Positions 53,089 to 64,000 of a DNA stretch of 64,000 nt are shown here, piece after piece. The notes under the pieces are model-generated. The model saw only the letters and a program-made list of their open reading frames with translations, had not been told where the DNA came from and did no database searches. Origin of the DNA: Oasisia sp. SBJ-2009 (taxonomy: Eukaryota > Annelida > Polychaeta > Sabellida > Siboglinidae). The number at the start of each line of letters is the position of its first letter. The first letter of the stretch is position 1. A program made the translations under genes and the position numbers. The stretch covers positions 34,183,042 to 34,247,041 of the forward strand of contig OZ024857.1 in the NCBI GenBank assembly GCA_964017155.1, read 5' to 3'.

Positions 53089-56000
53089 ACTTCACCCAAC
53101 CTTCCCACTCCACCCAACCCCCCCACTTCACCCAACCTTCGCACTTCATCCAACCTCCGCACTCCACCCAACCTCCGCACTCCACCCAAGTTCCGCACTC
53201 CACCCAACTTCCGCACTCCACCCAACCTCCGCACTCCACACAACTTCCCCACTTCATACAACCTCCCCACTCAACCCAACCTCCCCACTTCACCCAACCT
53301 CCCCACTTCACCCAACCTCCCCACATCACCCAACCTCCCCACTCCACCCAACCTCCCCAAATCACCCAACCTCCCCACTCCACTCAATCTCCCCACTCCA
53401 CCCAACCTCCTCACTCCACCCAACCTCCCCACTTCACCCAACCTCTCCAGAGCACCCAACCTCCCCACTCCACCGAACCTCCCCACTCCTCCCAACCTCC
53501 CCTCTCCACCCAACCTCCCCACTTAACCCAACTTCCCCACTCCACGCAACCTCCCCACCCCGCCCAAACTCCCCTCTCCACCCAACCTCCCCACTTCACC
53601 CAACCTCCCCACTTCACCCAACCTCCCCATTTCACCCAACCTCCCCACATCACCCAACCTCCCCACTACACCCAACCTCCCCAAATCACCCAACGTCCCC
53701 ACTCCACTCAAATTCCCCATTCCACCCATCCTCCTCACTCCACCCAACCTCCCCACTCCACGCAACCTCCCCACTCCACACAACCTCCCAACTCCACCCA
53801 ACCTCCCCACTTCACCAAACCTCCGCATTCCAACCAACCTCCGCACGCCACCCAACCTCCGCACGCGAAACAACTTCCGCACTCCACCCAACCTCCGCAC
53901 TCCACCCAACTTCCGCACTCCACCCAACTTCCGCACTCCACCCAACCTCCGCACTCCACCCAACTTCCGCACTCCACCCAACTTCCGCACTCCACCCAAC
54001 TTCCGCACGCCAATCCAACCTCCGCACTCCACCCAACCTCCGCACTCTACAAAACTTCCGCACTCCACCCAACCTCCCCACTCCACCCAACCTCCCCACT
54101 TCACCGAACCTCCCCACACCACCCAACCTCCCTACCCCACGCAACCTCCCCACTCCACCTAACCTCCGTCCTCCACCCAACCTCCGCCCTCCACCAAACC
54201 TGCCCACTCCACCCAACTTCCCCATTTCACCCAACCTCCCCACTCCACCCAACCTCCTCACTCCACCCAACCTCCCCACTCCACCCAACATCCCAAGAGC
54301 ACCCAACCTCCCCACTCCACCCAACCTCCCCACTTCACCCAACCTCCCCACTTCACCCAACCTCCCCATTCCACCCAACCTCCCCACTCCACCCAACCTC
54401 CCCACCCCGCCCAAACTCCCCTCTGCACCCAACCTCCTCACTTCACCCAACCTCCCCACTTCACCCAACCTCCGCACTCCACCCAACTTACGCACTCCAC
54501 CCAACCTCCCCGCTTCACCCAACCTCCCCACTCCACCCAACTTCGCCACTTCACCCAAACTCCCCACTCCGCCCAACCTCCTCACTCCACCCAACCTCCC
54601 CACTTCACCCAACACCCCAGAGCACCCAACCTCCCCAGAGCATCCAACCTCCCCACACCACGCAACCTCCCCACTCCACCCAACCTCCCCACCCCGCCCA
54701 AACTCCCCTCTCCAACCAACCTCCCCACTTAACCCAACCTCCCCACTCCACGCAACCTCCCCACCCCGCCCAAACTCCCCTCTCCACCCAACCTCCCCAC
54801 TTCACTCAACCTCCCCACTTCTCCCAACCTCCGCACTCCACACAACTTCCGCACTCCACCCAACCTCCCCACCCCTCCCAACTTCCCCACTTCACCCAAA
54901 CTCCCCACTCCACCCAACCTCCTCACTCCACCCAACCTCCCCACTTCACCCAACCTCCACACATCACCGAAACTCCCCACTCTCCCCACTTCACCCAACC
55001 TTCCCACTTAACCCAACTTCCCCACTCCACGCAACCTCCCCACCCCGCCCAAACTCCCCTCTCCACCCAACCTCCCCACTTCACCCAACCTCCCCACTTC
55101 ACCCAACCTCCGCACTCCACACAACTTCCCCACTTCACACAACCTCCCCACTCAACCCAACCTCCCCACTTCACCCAACCTCCCCATTTCACCCAACCTC
55201 CCCTCATCACCCAACCTCCCCACTACACCCAACCTCCCCAAATCACCCAACGTCCCCACTCCACTCAAATTCCCCATTCCACCCATCCTCCTCACTCCAC
55301 CCAACCTCCCCACTCCACCCAACCTCCCCACTCCACCCAACCTCCCAACTCCACCCAACCTCCCCACTTCACCAAACCTCCGCATTCCAACCAACCTCCG
55401 CACGCCACCCAACCTCCGCACTCGAACCAACTTCCGCACTCCACCCAACCTCCGCACTCCACCCAACTTCCGCACTCCACCCAACTTCCGCACTCCACCC
55501 AACTTCCGCACGCCAATCCAACCTCCGCACTCCACCCAACCTCCGCACTCTACACAACTTCCGCACTCCACCCAACCTCCCCACTCCACCCAACCTCCCC
55601 ACTTCACCGAACCTCCCCACACCACCCAACCTCCCTACCCCACGCAACCTCCCCACTCCACCTAACCTCCGTCCTCCACCCAACCTCCGCCCTCCACCAA
55701 ACCTCCCCACTCCACCCAACTTCCCCATTTCACCCAACCTCCCCACTCCACCCAACCTCCTCACTCCACCCAACCTCCCCACTCCACCCAACATCCCCAG
55801 AGCACCCAACCTCCCCACTCCACCCAACCTCCCCACTCCACCCAACCTCCCCACCCCGCCCAAACTCCCCTCTGCACCCAACCTCCTCACTCCACCCAAT
55901 CGCCGCACTTCACCCAACCTCCCCACTTCACCCAACCTCCGCACTCCACCCAACTTACGCACTCCACCCAACCTCCCCGCTTCACCCAACCTCCCCACTC

Positions 56001-59000
56001 CACCCAACTTCGCCACTTCACCCAAACTCCCCACTCCACCCAACCTCCTCACTCCACCCAACCTCCCCACTTCACCCAACACCCCAGAGCACCCAACCTC
56101 CCCAGAGCATCCAACCTCCCCACACCACGCAACCTCCCCACTCCACCCAACCTCCCCACCCCGCCCAAACTCCCCTCTCCACCCAACCTCCCCACTTCAC
56201 CCAACCTCCCCATATCACCGAAACTCCCCACTCTCCCCACTTCACCCAACCTCCCCACTCCACCCAACCTCCCCACTTCACCCAACCTTCGCACTTCATC
56301 CAACCTCCGCACTCCACCCAACCTCCGCACTCCACCCAACTTCCGCACTCCACACAACTTCCCCACTTCATACAACCTCCCCACTCAACCCAACCTCCCC
56401 ACTTCACCCAACATCCCCACTTCACCCAACCTCCCCACATCACCCAACCTCCCCACTCCACCCAACCTCCTCACTCCACCCAACCTCCCCACTTCACCCA
56501 ACCTCTCCAGAGCACCCAACCTCCCCACTCCACCGAACCTCCCCACTCCTCCCAACCTCCCCTCTCCACCCAACCTCCCCACTTAACCCAACATCCCCAC
56601 TCCACGCAACCTCCCCACCCCGCCCAAACTCCCCTCTCCACCCAACCTCCCCACTTCACCCAACCTCCCCACTTCACCCAACCTCCGCACTCCACACAAC
56701 TTCCCCACTTCACACAACCTCCCCACTCAACCCAACCTCCCCACTTCACCCAACCTCCCCATTTCACCCAACCTCCCCACTTCACCCAACCTCCCCACTA
56801 CACCCAACTTCCCAAATCACCCAACGTCCCCACTCCACTCAAATTCCCCATTCCACCCATCCTCCTCACTCCACCCAACCTCCCCACTCCACCCAACCTC
56901 CCCACTCCACCCAACCTCCCAACTCCACCCAACCTCCCCACTTCACCAAACCTCCCCATTCCACCCAACCTCCCCACTCCACCCAACCTCCCCACCCCGC
57001 CCAAACTCCCCTCTGCACCCAACCTCCTCACTCCACCCAATCTCCGCACTTCACCCAACCTCCGCACTCCACCCAACTTACGCACTCCACCCAACCTCCC
57101 CGCTTCACCCAACCTCCCCACTCCACCCAACTTCCTCACTTCACCCAAACTCCCCACTCCACCCAACCTCCTCACTCCACCCAACCTCCCCACTTCACCC
57201 AACACCCCAGAGCACCCAACCTCCCCAGAGCATCCAACCTCCCCACACCAAGCAACCTCCCCACTCCACCCAACCTCCCCACCCCGCCCAAACTCCCCTC
57301 TCCACCCAACCTCCCCACTTCACCCAACCTCCCCATACCACCGAAACTCCCCACTCTCCCCATTTCACCCAACCTCCCCACTCCACCCAACCTCCCCACT
57401 TCACCCAACCTTCGCACTTCATCCAACCTCCGCACTCCACCCAACCTCCGCACTCCACCCAACTTCCGCACTCCACCCAACTTCCGCACTCCACCCAACC
57501 TCCGCACTCCACACAACTTCCCCACTTCATACAACCTCCCCACTCAACCCAACCTCCCCACTTCACCCAACATCCCCACTTCACCCAACCTCCCCACATC
57601 ACCCAACCTCCCCACTCCACCCAACATCCCCAGAGCACCCAACCTCCCCACTCCACGCAACCTCCCCACTTCACCCAACCTCCCCACTTCACCCAACCTC
57701 CCCATTCCACCCAACCTCCCCACTCCACCCAACCTCCCCACCCCGCCCAAACTCCCCTCTGCACCCAACCTCCTCACTCCACCCAATCTCCGCACTTCAC
57801 CCAACCTCCCCACTTCACCCAACCTCCCCACTCCACCCAACTTCGCCACTTCACCCAAACTCCCCACTCCACCCAACCTCCTCACTCCACCCAACCTCCC
57901 CACTTCACCCAACACCCCAGAGCACCCAACCTCCCCAGAGCATCCAACCTCCCCACAACACGCAACCTCCCCACTCCACCCAACCTCCCCACCCCACCCA
58001 AACTCCCCTCTCCACCCAACCTCCCCACTTCACCCAACCTCCCCATATCACCGAAACTCCCCACTCTCCCCACTTCACCCAACCTCCCCACTCCACCCAA
58101 CCTCCCCACTTCACCCAACCTTCGCACTTCATCCAACCTCCGCAATCCACCCAACCTCCGCACTCCACCCAACTTCCGCACTCCACCCAACTTCCGCACT
58201 CCACCCAACCTCCGCACTCCACACAACTTCCCCACTTCATACAACCTCCCCACTCAACCCAACCTCCCCACTTCACCCAACATCCCCACTTCACCCAACC
58301 TCCCCACATCACCCAACCTCCCCACTCCACCCAACCTCCCCAAATCACCCAACCTCCCCACTCCACTCACTCTCCCCACTCCACCCAACCTCCTCACTCC
58401 ACCCAACCTCCCCACTTCACCCAACCTCTCCAGAGCACCCAACCTTCCCACTCCACCGAACCTCCCCACTCCTCCCAACCTCCCCTCTCCACCCAACCTC
58501 CCCACTTAACCCAACTTCCCCACTCCACGCAACCTCCCCACCCCGCCCAAACTCCCCTCTCCACCCAACCTCCCCACTTCACCCAACCTCCCCACTTCAC
58601 CCAACCTCCGCACTCCACACAACTTCCCCACTTCACACAACCTCCCCACTCAACCCAACCTCCCCACTTCACCCAACCTCCCCATTTCACCCAACCTCCC
58701 CACATCACCCAACCTCCCCACTACACCCAACCTCCCCAAATCACCCAACGTCCCCACTCCACTCAAATTCCCCATTCCACCCATCCTCCTCACTCCACCC
58801 AACCTCCCCACTCCACCCAACCTCCCCACTCCACCCAACCTCCCAACTCCACCCAACCTCCCCACTTCACCAAACCTCCGCATTCCAACCAACCTCCGCA
58901 CGCTACCCAACCTCCGCACTCGAACCAACTTCCGCACTCCACCCAACCTTCGCACTTCACCCAACTTCCGCACTCCACCCAACTTCCGCACTCCACCCAA

Positions 59001-59619
59001 CTTCCGCACGCCAATCCAACCTCCGCACTCCACCCAACCTCCGCACTCTACACAACTTCCGCACTCCACCCAACCTCCCCACTCCACCCAACCTCCCCAC
59101 TTCACCGAACCTCCCCACACCACCCAACCTCCCTACCCCACGCAACCTACCCACTCCACCTAACCTCCGTCCTCCACCCAACCTCCGCCCTCCACCAAAC
59201 CTCCCCACTCCACCCAACTTCCCCATTTCACCCAACCTCCCCACTCCACCCAACCTCCTCACTCCACCCAACCTCCCCACTCCACCCAACATCCCCAGAC
59301 CACCCAACCTCCCCACTCCACGCAACCTCCCCACTTCACCCAACCTTCCCACTTCACCCAACCTCCCCATTCCACCCAACCTCCCCACTTCACCCAACCT
59401 CCCCACCCTGCCCAAACTCCCCTCTGCACCCAACCTCCTCACTCCACCCAATCTCCGCACTTCACCCAACCTCCGCACTCCACCCAACTTACGCACTCCA
59501 CCCAACCTCCCCGCTTCACCCAACCTCCCCACTCCACCCAACTTCGCCACTTCACCCAAACTCCCCACTCCACCCAACCTCCTCACTCCACCCAACCTCC
59601 CCACTTCACCCAACACCCC
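53089..59619. repeat. 6,531-bp tandem duplication, copy 2
   Basis: The junction at about 53,089 joins the start of a 17-bp unit (AACACCCCA) to CTTCACCCAACC, the sequence that starts copy 1 at 46,558. The 9 bp expected between them in other copies are replaced. Rare variants are shared with copy 1, such as the CpG-to-TpG change at 52,878/59,409 and CGCAATCC near 51,611/58,142. I saw no difference between copies among the positions compared, which suggests a very recent event or an assembly effect. Confidence 0.9.
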
Positions 59620-62600
59620 AGAGCACCCAACCTCCCCAGAGCACCCAACCTCCCCACTCCACCGAACCTCCCCACTCCACCCAACCTCCTCACTCCACCC
59701 AACCTCCCCACTTCACCCAACCTCCCCAGAGCACCCAACCTCCCCACTCCACCGAACCTCCCCACTCCACCCAACCTCCCCTCTCCACCCAACCTCCCCA
59801 CTTAACCCAACCTCCCCACTCCACACAACTTCCGCACTCCACCCAACCTCCCCACTCCACCCAACTTCCCCACTTCACCCAACCTCCCCACTCCACCCAA
59901 CCTCCTCACTCCACCCAACCTCCCCACTTCACCCAACATCGCCAGAGTATCCAACCTCCCCACACCACGCAACCTCCCCACTCCACCCAACCTCCCCACT
60001 TCACCCAACCTCCCCACATCACCGAAACTCCCCACTCTCCCCACTTCACCCAACCTTCCCACTCCACCCAACCCCCCCACTTCACCCAACCTTCGCACTT
60101 CATCCAACCTCCGCACTCCACCCAACCTCCGCACTCCACCCAAGTTCCGCACTCCACCCAACTTCCGCACTCCACCCAACCTCCGCACTCCACACAACTT
60201 CCCCACTTCATACAACCTCCCCACTCAACCCAACCTCCCCACTTCACCCAACCTCCCCACTTCACCCAACCTCCCCACATCACCCAACCTCCCCACTCCA
60301 CCCAACCTCCCCAAATCACCCAACCTCCCCACTCCACTCAATCTCCCCACTCCACCCAACCTCCTCACTCCACCCAACCTCCCCACTTCACCCAACCTCT
60401 CCAGAGCACCCAACCTCCCCACTCCACCGAACCTCCCCACTCCTCCCAACCTCCCCTCTCCACCCAACCTCCCCACTTAACCCAACTTCCCCACTCCACG
60501 CAACCTCCCCACCCCGCCCAAACTCCCCTCTCCACCCAACCTCCCCACTTCACCCAACCTCCCCACTTCACCCAACCTCCGCACTCCACACAACTTCCCC
60601 ACTTCACACAACCTCCCCACTCAACCCAACCTCCCCACTTCACCCAACCTCCCCATTTCACCCAACCTCCCCACATCACCCAACCTCCCCACTACACCCA
60701 ACCTCCCCAAATCACCCAACGTCCCCACTCCACTCAAATTCCCCATTCCACCCATCCTCCTCACTCCACCCAACCTCCCCACTCCACGCAACCTCCCCAC
60801 TCCACACAACCTCCCAACTCCACCCAACCTCCCCACTTCACCAAACCTCCGCATTCCAACCAACCTCCGCACGCCACCCAACCTCCGCACGCGAAACAAC
60901 TTCCTCACTCCACCCAACCTCCGCACTCCACCCAACTTCCGCACTCCACCCAACTTCCGCACTCCACCCAACCTCCGCACTCCACCCAACTTCCGCACTC
61001 CACCCAACTTCCGCACTCCACCCAACTTCCGCACGCCAATCCAACCTCCGCACTCCACCCAACCTCCGCACTCTACAAAACTTCCGCACTCCACCCAACC
61101 TCCCCACTCCACCCAACCTCCCCACTTCACCGAACCTCCCCACACCACCCAACCTCCCTACCCCACGCAACCTCCCCACTCCACCTAACCTCCGTCCTCC
61201 ACCCAACCTCCGCCCTCCACCAAACCTGCCCACTCCACCCAACTTCCCCATTTCACCCAACCTCCCCACTCCACCCAACCTCCTCACTCCACCCAACCTC
61301 CCCACTCCACCCAACATCCCCAGAGCACCCAACCTCCCCACTCCACGCAACCTCCCCACTTCACCCAACCTCCCCACTTCACCCAACCTCCCCATTCCAC
61401 CCAACCTCCCCACTCCACCCAACCTCCCCACCCCGCCCAAACTCCCCTCTGCACCCAACCTCCTCACTTCACCCAACCTCCCCACTTCACCCAACCTCCG
61501 CACTCCACCCAACTTACGCACTCCACCCAACCTCCCCGCTTCACCCAACCTCCCCACTCCACCCAACTTCGCCACTTCACCCAAACTCCCCACTCCGCCC
61601 AACCTCCTCACTCCACCCAACCTCCCCACTTCACCCAACACCCCAGAGCACCCAACCTCCCCAGAGCATCCAACCTCCCCACACCACGCAACCTCCCCAC
61701 TCCACCCAACCTCCCCACCCCGCCCAAACTCCCCTCTCCACCCAACCTCCCCACTTAACCCAACCTCCCCACTCCACGCAACCTCCCCACCCCGCCCAAA
61801 CTCCCCTCTCCACCCAACCTCCCCACTTCACTCAACCTCCCCACTTCTCCCAACCTCCGCACTCCACACAACTTCCGCACTCCACCCAACCTCCCCACCC
61901 CTCCCAACTTCCCCACTTCACCCAACCTCCCCACTCCACCCAACCTCCTCACTCCACCCAACCTCCCCACTTCACCCAACCTCCACACATCACCGAAACT
62001 CCCCACTCTCCCCACTTCACCCAACCTTCCCACTTAACCCAACTTCCCCACTCCACGCAACCTCCCCACCCCGCCCAAACTCCCCTCTCCACCCAACCTC
62101 CCCACTTCAACCAACCTCCCCACTTCACCCAACCTCCGCACTCCACACAACTTCCCCACTTCACACAACCTCCCCACTCAACCCAACCTCCCCACTTCAC
62201 CCAACCTCCCCATTTCACCCAACCTCCCCACATCACCCAACCTCCCCACTACACCCAACCTCCCCAAATCACCCAACGTCCCCACTCCACTCAAATTCCC
62301 CATTCCACCCATCCTCCTCACTCCACCCAACCTCCCCACTCCACCCAACCTCCCCACTCCACCCAACCTCCCAACTCCACCCAACCTCCCCACTTCACCA
62401 AACCTCCGCATTCCAACCAACCTCCGCACGCCACCCAACCTCCGCACTCGAACCAACTTCCGCACTCCACCCAACCTCCGCACTCCACCCAACTTCCGCA
62501 CTCCACCCAACTTCCGCACTCCACCCAACTTCCGCACGCCAATCCAACCTCCGCACTCCACCCAACCTCCGCACTCTACACAACTTCCGCACTCCACCCA

Positions 62601-64000
62601 ACCTCCCCACTCCACCCAACCTCCCCACTTCACCGAACCTCCCCACACCACCCAACCTCCCTACCCCACGCAACCTCCCCACTCCACCTAACCTCCGTCC
62701 TCCACCCAACCTCCGCCCTCCACCAAACCTCCCCACTCCACCCAACTTCCCCATTTCACCCAACCTCCCCACTCCACCCAACCTCCTCACTCCACCCAAC
62801 CTCCCCACTCCACCCAACATCCCCAGAGCACCCAACCTCCCCACTCCACCCAACCTCCCCACTCCACCCAACCTCCCCACCCCGCCCAAACTCCCCTCTG
62901 CACCCAACCTCCTCACTCCACCCAATCTCCGCACTTCACCCAACCTCCCCACTTCACCCAACCTCCGCACTCCACCCAACTTACGCACTCCACCCAACCT
63001 CCCCGCTTCACCCAACCTCCCCACTCCACCCAACTTCGCCACTTCACCCAAACTCCCCACTCCACCCAACCTCCTCACTCCACCCAACCTCCCCACTTCA
63101 CCCAACACCCCAGAGCACCCAACCTCCCCAGAGCATCCAACCTCCCCACACCACGCAACCTCCCCACTCCACCCAACCTCCCCACCCCGCCCAAACTCCC
63201 CTCTCCACCCAACCTCCCCACTTCACCCAACCTCCCCATATCACCGAAACTCCCCACTCTCCCCACTTCACCCAACCTCCCCACTCCACCCAACCTCCCC
63301 ACTTCACCCAACCTTCGCACTTCATCCAACCTCCGCACTCCACCCAACCTCCGCACTCCACCCAACTTCCGCACTCCACCCAACTTCCGCACTCCACCCA
63401 ACCTCCGCACTCCACACAACTTCCCCACTTCATACAACCTCCCCACTCAACCCAACCTCCCCACTTCACCCAACATCCCCACTTCACCCAACCTCCCCAC
63501 ATCACCCAACCTCCCCACTCCACCCAACCTCCCCAAATCACCCAACCTCCCCACTCCACTCACTCTCCCCACTCCACCCAACCTCCTCACTCCACCCAAC
63601 CTCCCCACTTCACCCAACCTCTCCAGAGCACCCAACCTCCCCACTCCACCGAACCTCCCCACTCCTCCCAACCTCCCCTCTCCACCCAACCTCCCCACTT
63701 AACCCAACTTCCCCACTCCACGCAACCTCCCCACCCCGCCCAAACTCCCCTCTCCACCCAACCTCCCCACTTCACCCAACCTCCCCACTTCACCCAACCT
63801 CCGCACTCCACACAACTTCCCCACTTCACACAACCTCCCCACTCAACCCAACCTCCCCACTTCACCCAACCTCCCCATTTCACCCAACCTCCCCACTTCA
63901 CCCAACCTCCCCACTACACCCAACTTCCCAAATCACCCAACGTCCCCACTCCACTCAAATTCCCCATTCCACCCATCCTCCTCACTCCACCCAACCTCCC
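59620..64000. repeat. Copy of 30.07-34.39 kb, truncated by the window edge
   Basis: The order follows 30,066 onward at offset 29,554, changing to 29,608 after about 62.4 kb because this copy keeps a 54-bp segment lost at 32.8 kb. The same relation extends leftward to about 56,950 (27,396), giving a total match of about 7 kb. It includes the rare CATCGCCAGAGTATCC unit shared only by about 30,384 and 59,938. Confidence 0.83.

Larger units (their letters stand above)
1..64000. repeat. 18-bp minisatellite/satellite array filling the entire window
   Basis: The sequence reads throughout as head-to-tail copies of an 18-bp unit, consensus CCCAACCTCCCCACTCCA, always in the same orientation. Common substitutions make CTCCA into CTTCA, CCTCCCCAC into CTTCCGCAC, or CCTCCCC into CCTCCTC. 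The consensus has 12 C, 4 A, 2 T and no G. No unique sequence interrupts it and neither end of the array is reached. The two 9-bp halves (CCCAACCTC and CCCACTCCA) share 5 of 9 positions, which hints at an older 9-bp unit. All six frames of the consensus lack stop codons, so long open frames are expected by chance and none is annotated as a gene. I infer a eukaryotic satellite; I do not recognise the family. Confidence 0.97.

Noticed and set aside
1..64000. CRISPR array
   Set aside because: The 18-bp units are contiguous, without unique spacers, and repeats of 18 bp separated by nothing do not fit any CRISPR layout. No cas gene is present.
1..64000. Telomere repeat tract
   Set aside because: The C-rich/G-rich asymmetry resembles telomeres, but TTAGGG, TTTAGGG, TTAGG or related short repeats are absent and the unit is 18 bp. 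A subtelomeric location remains possible but is not shown.
1..64000. Centromeric satellite with CENP-B boxes
   Set aside because: The CENP-B core needs CGGG after TTCG and A at set spacing. CGGG is not seen in the units on either strand, and the unit length is far from nucleosome-sized alpha-type satellites.
1..64000. Low-complexity sequencing or assembly artefact for the whole window
   Set aside because: Ordered diagnostic variants, distinct block ages and shared derived deletions are hard to produce by error. Only the most identical duplications (6,531 bp and perhaps 8,215 bp) remain open to doubt.

Overview
The whole 64 kb window is one uninterrupted tandem-repeat (satellite/minisatellite) array. 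The basic unit is 18 bp, consensus CCCAACCTCCCCACTCCA on the + strand (TGGAGTGGGGAGGTTGGG on the - strand). The + strand is about two-thirds C, with A and T and almost no G. I found no credible protein gene, RNA gene, transposon, CRISPR array, origin or unique single-copy sequence. Both window edges lie inside the array, so its true length is unknown and exceeds 64 kb.

Organism: a long, strand-asymmetric short-unit array with higher-order structure points to a eukaryotic chromosome (satellite, subtelomeric or heterochromatic block) rather than a bacterium or phage. I do not recognise the unit as a named satellite and cannot assign a species. The array lacks canonical telomere repeats and CENP-B boxes.

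Layout: the 18-mers are not a uniform run. They form an ordered series of diagnostic variants: 17-, 19- and 27-bp units, CpG-bearing clusters, GC-box units, and AGAGCA, AAATCA and TTAACC variants. This series repeats as a higher-order pattern and has been copied many times at several scales. Copies related at about 6.6 kb occupy 1-4080 and 6.65-10.68 kb. An 8,215-bp tandem duplication spans 6341-14555 and 14556-22770. A 7.4-7.5 kb unit follows (about 20.7-30.2 kb, then 30.2-35 kb). A rearranged patch with 270-bp and 809-bp internal repeats sits at about 34.7-36.2 kb. Three short tandem duplications (1,448, 1,474 and 1,657 bp) lie between 38 and 46.8 kb. A near-perfect 6,531-bp tandem duplication covers 46558-53088 and 53089-59619. 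The last 4.4 kb repeats 30.07-34.39 kb.

Interpretation: the visible biology is array evolution by slippage and unequal exchange on a DNA with extreme G/C strand asymmetry. The G-rich strand fits the canonical four-run G-quadruplex pattern about every two units. Long open frames on the - strand are by-products of an 18-bp (six-codon) unit with no in-frame stop. The recurring 17-bp and 19-bp units shift frame, and the same DNA is open in several frames at once.
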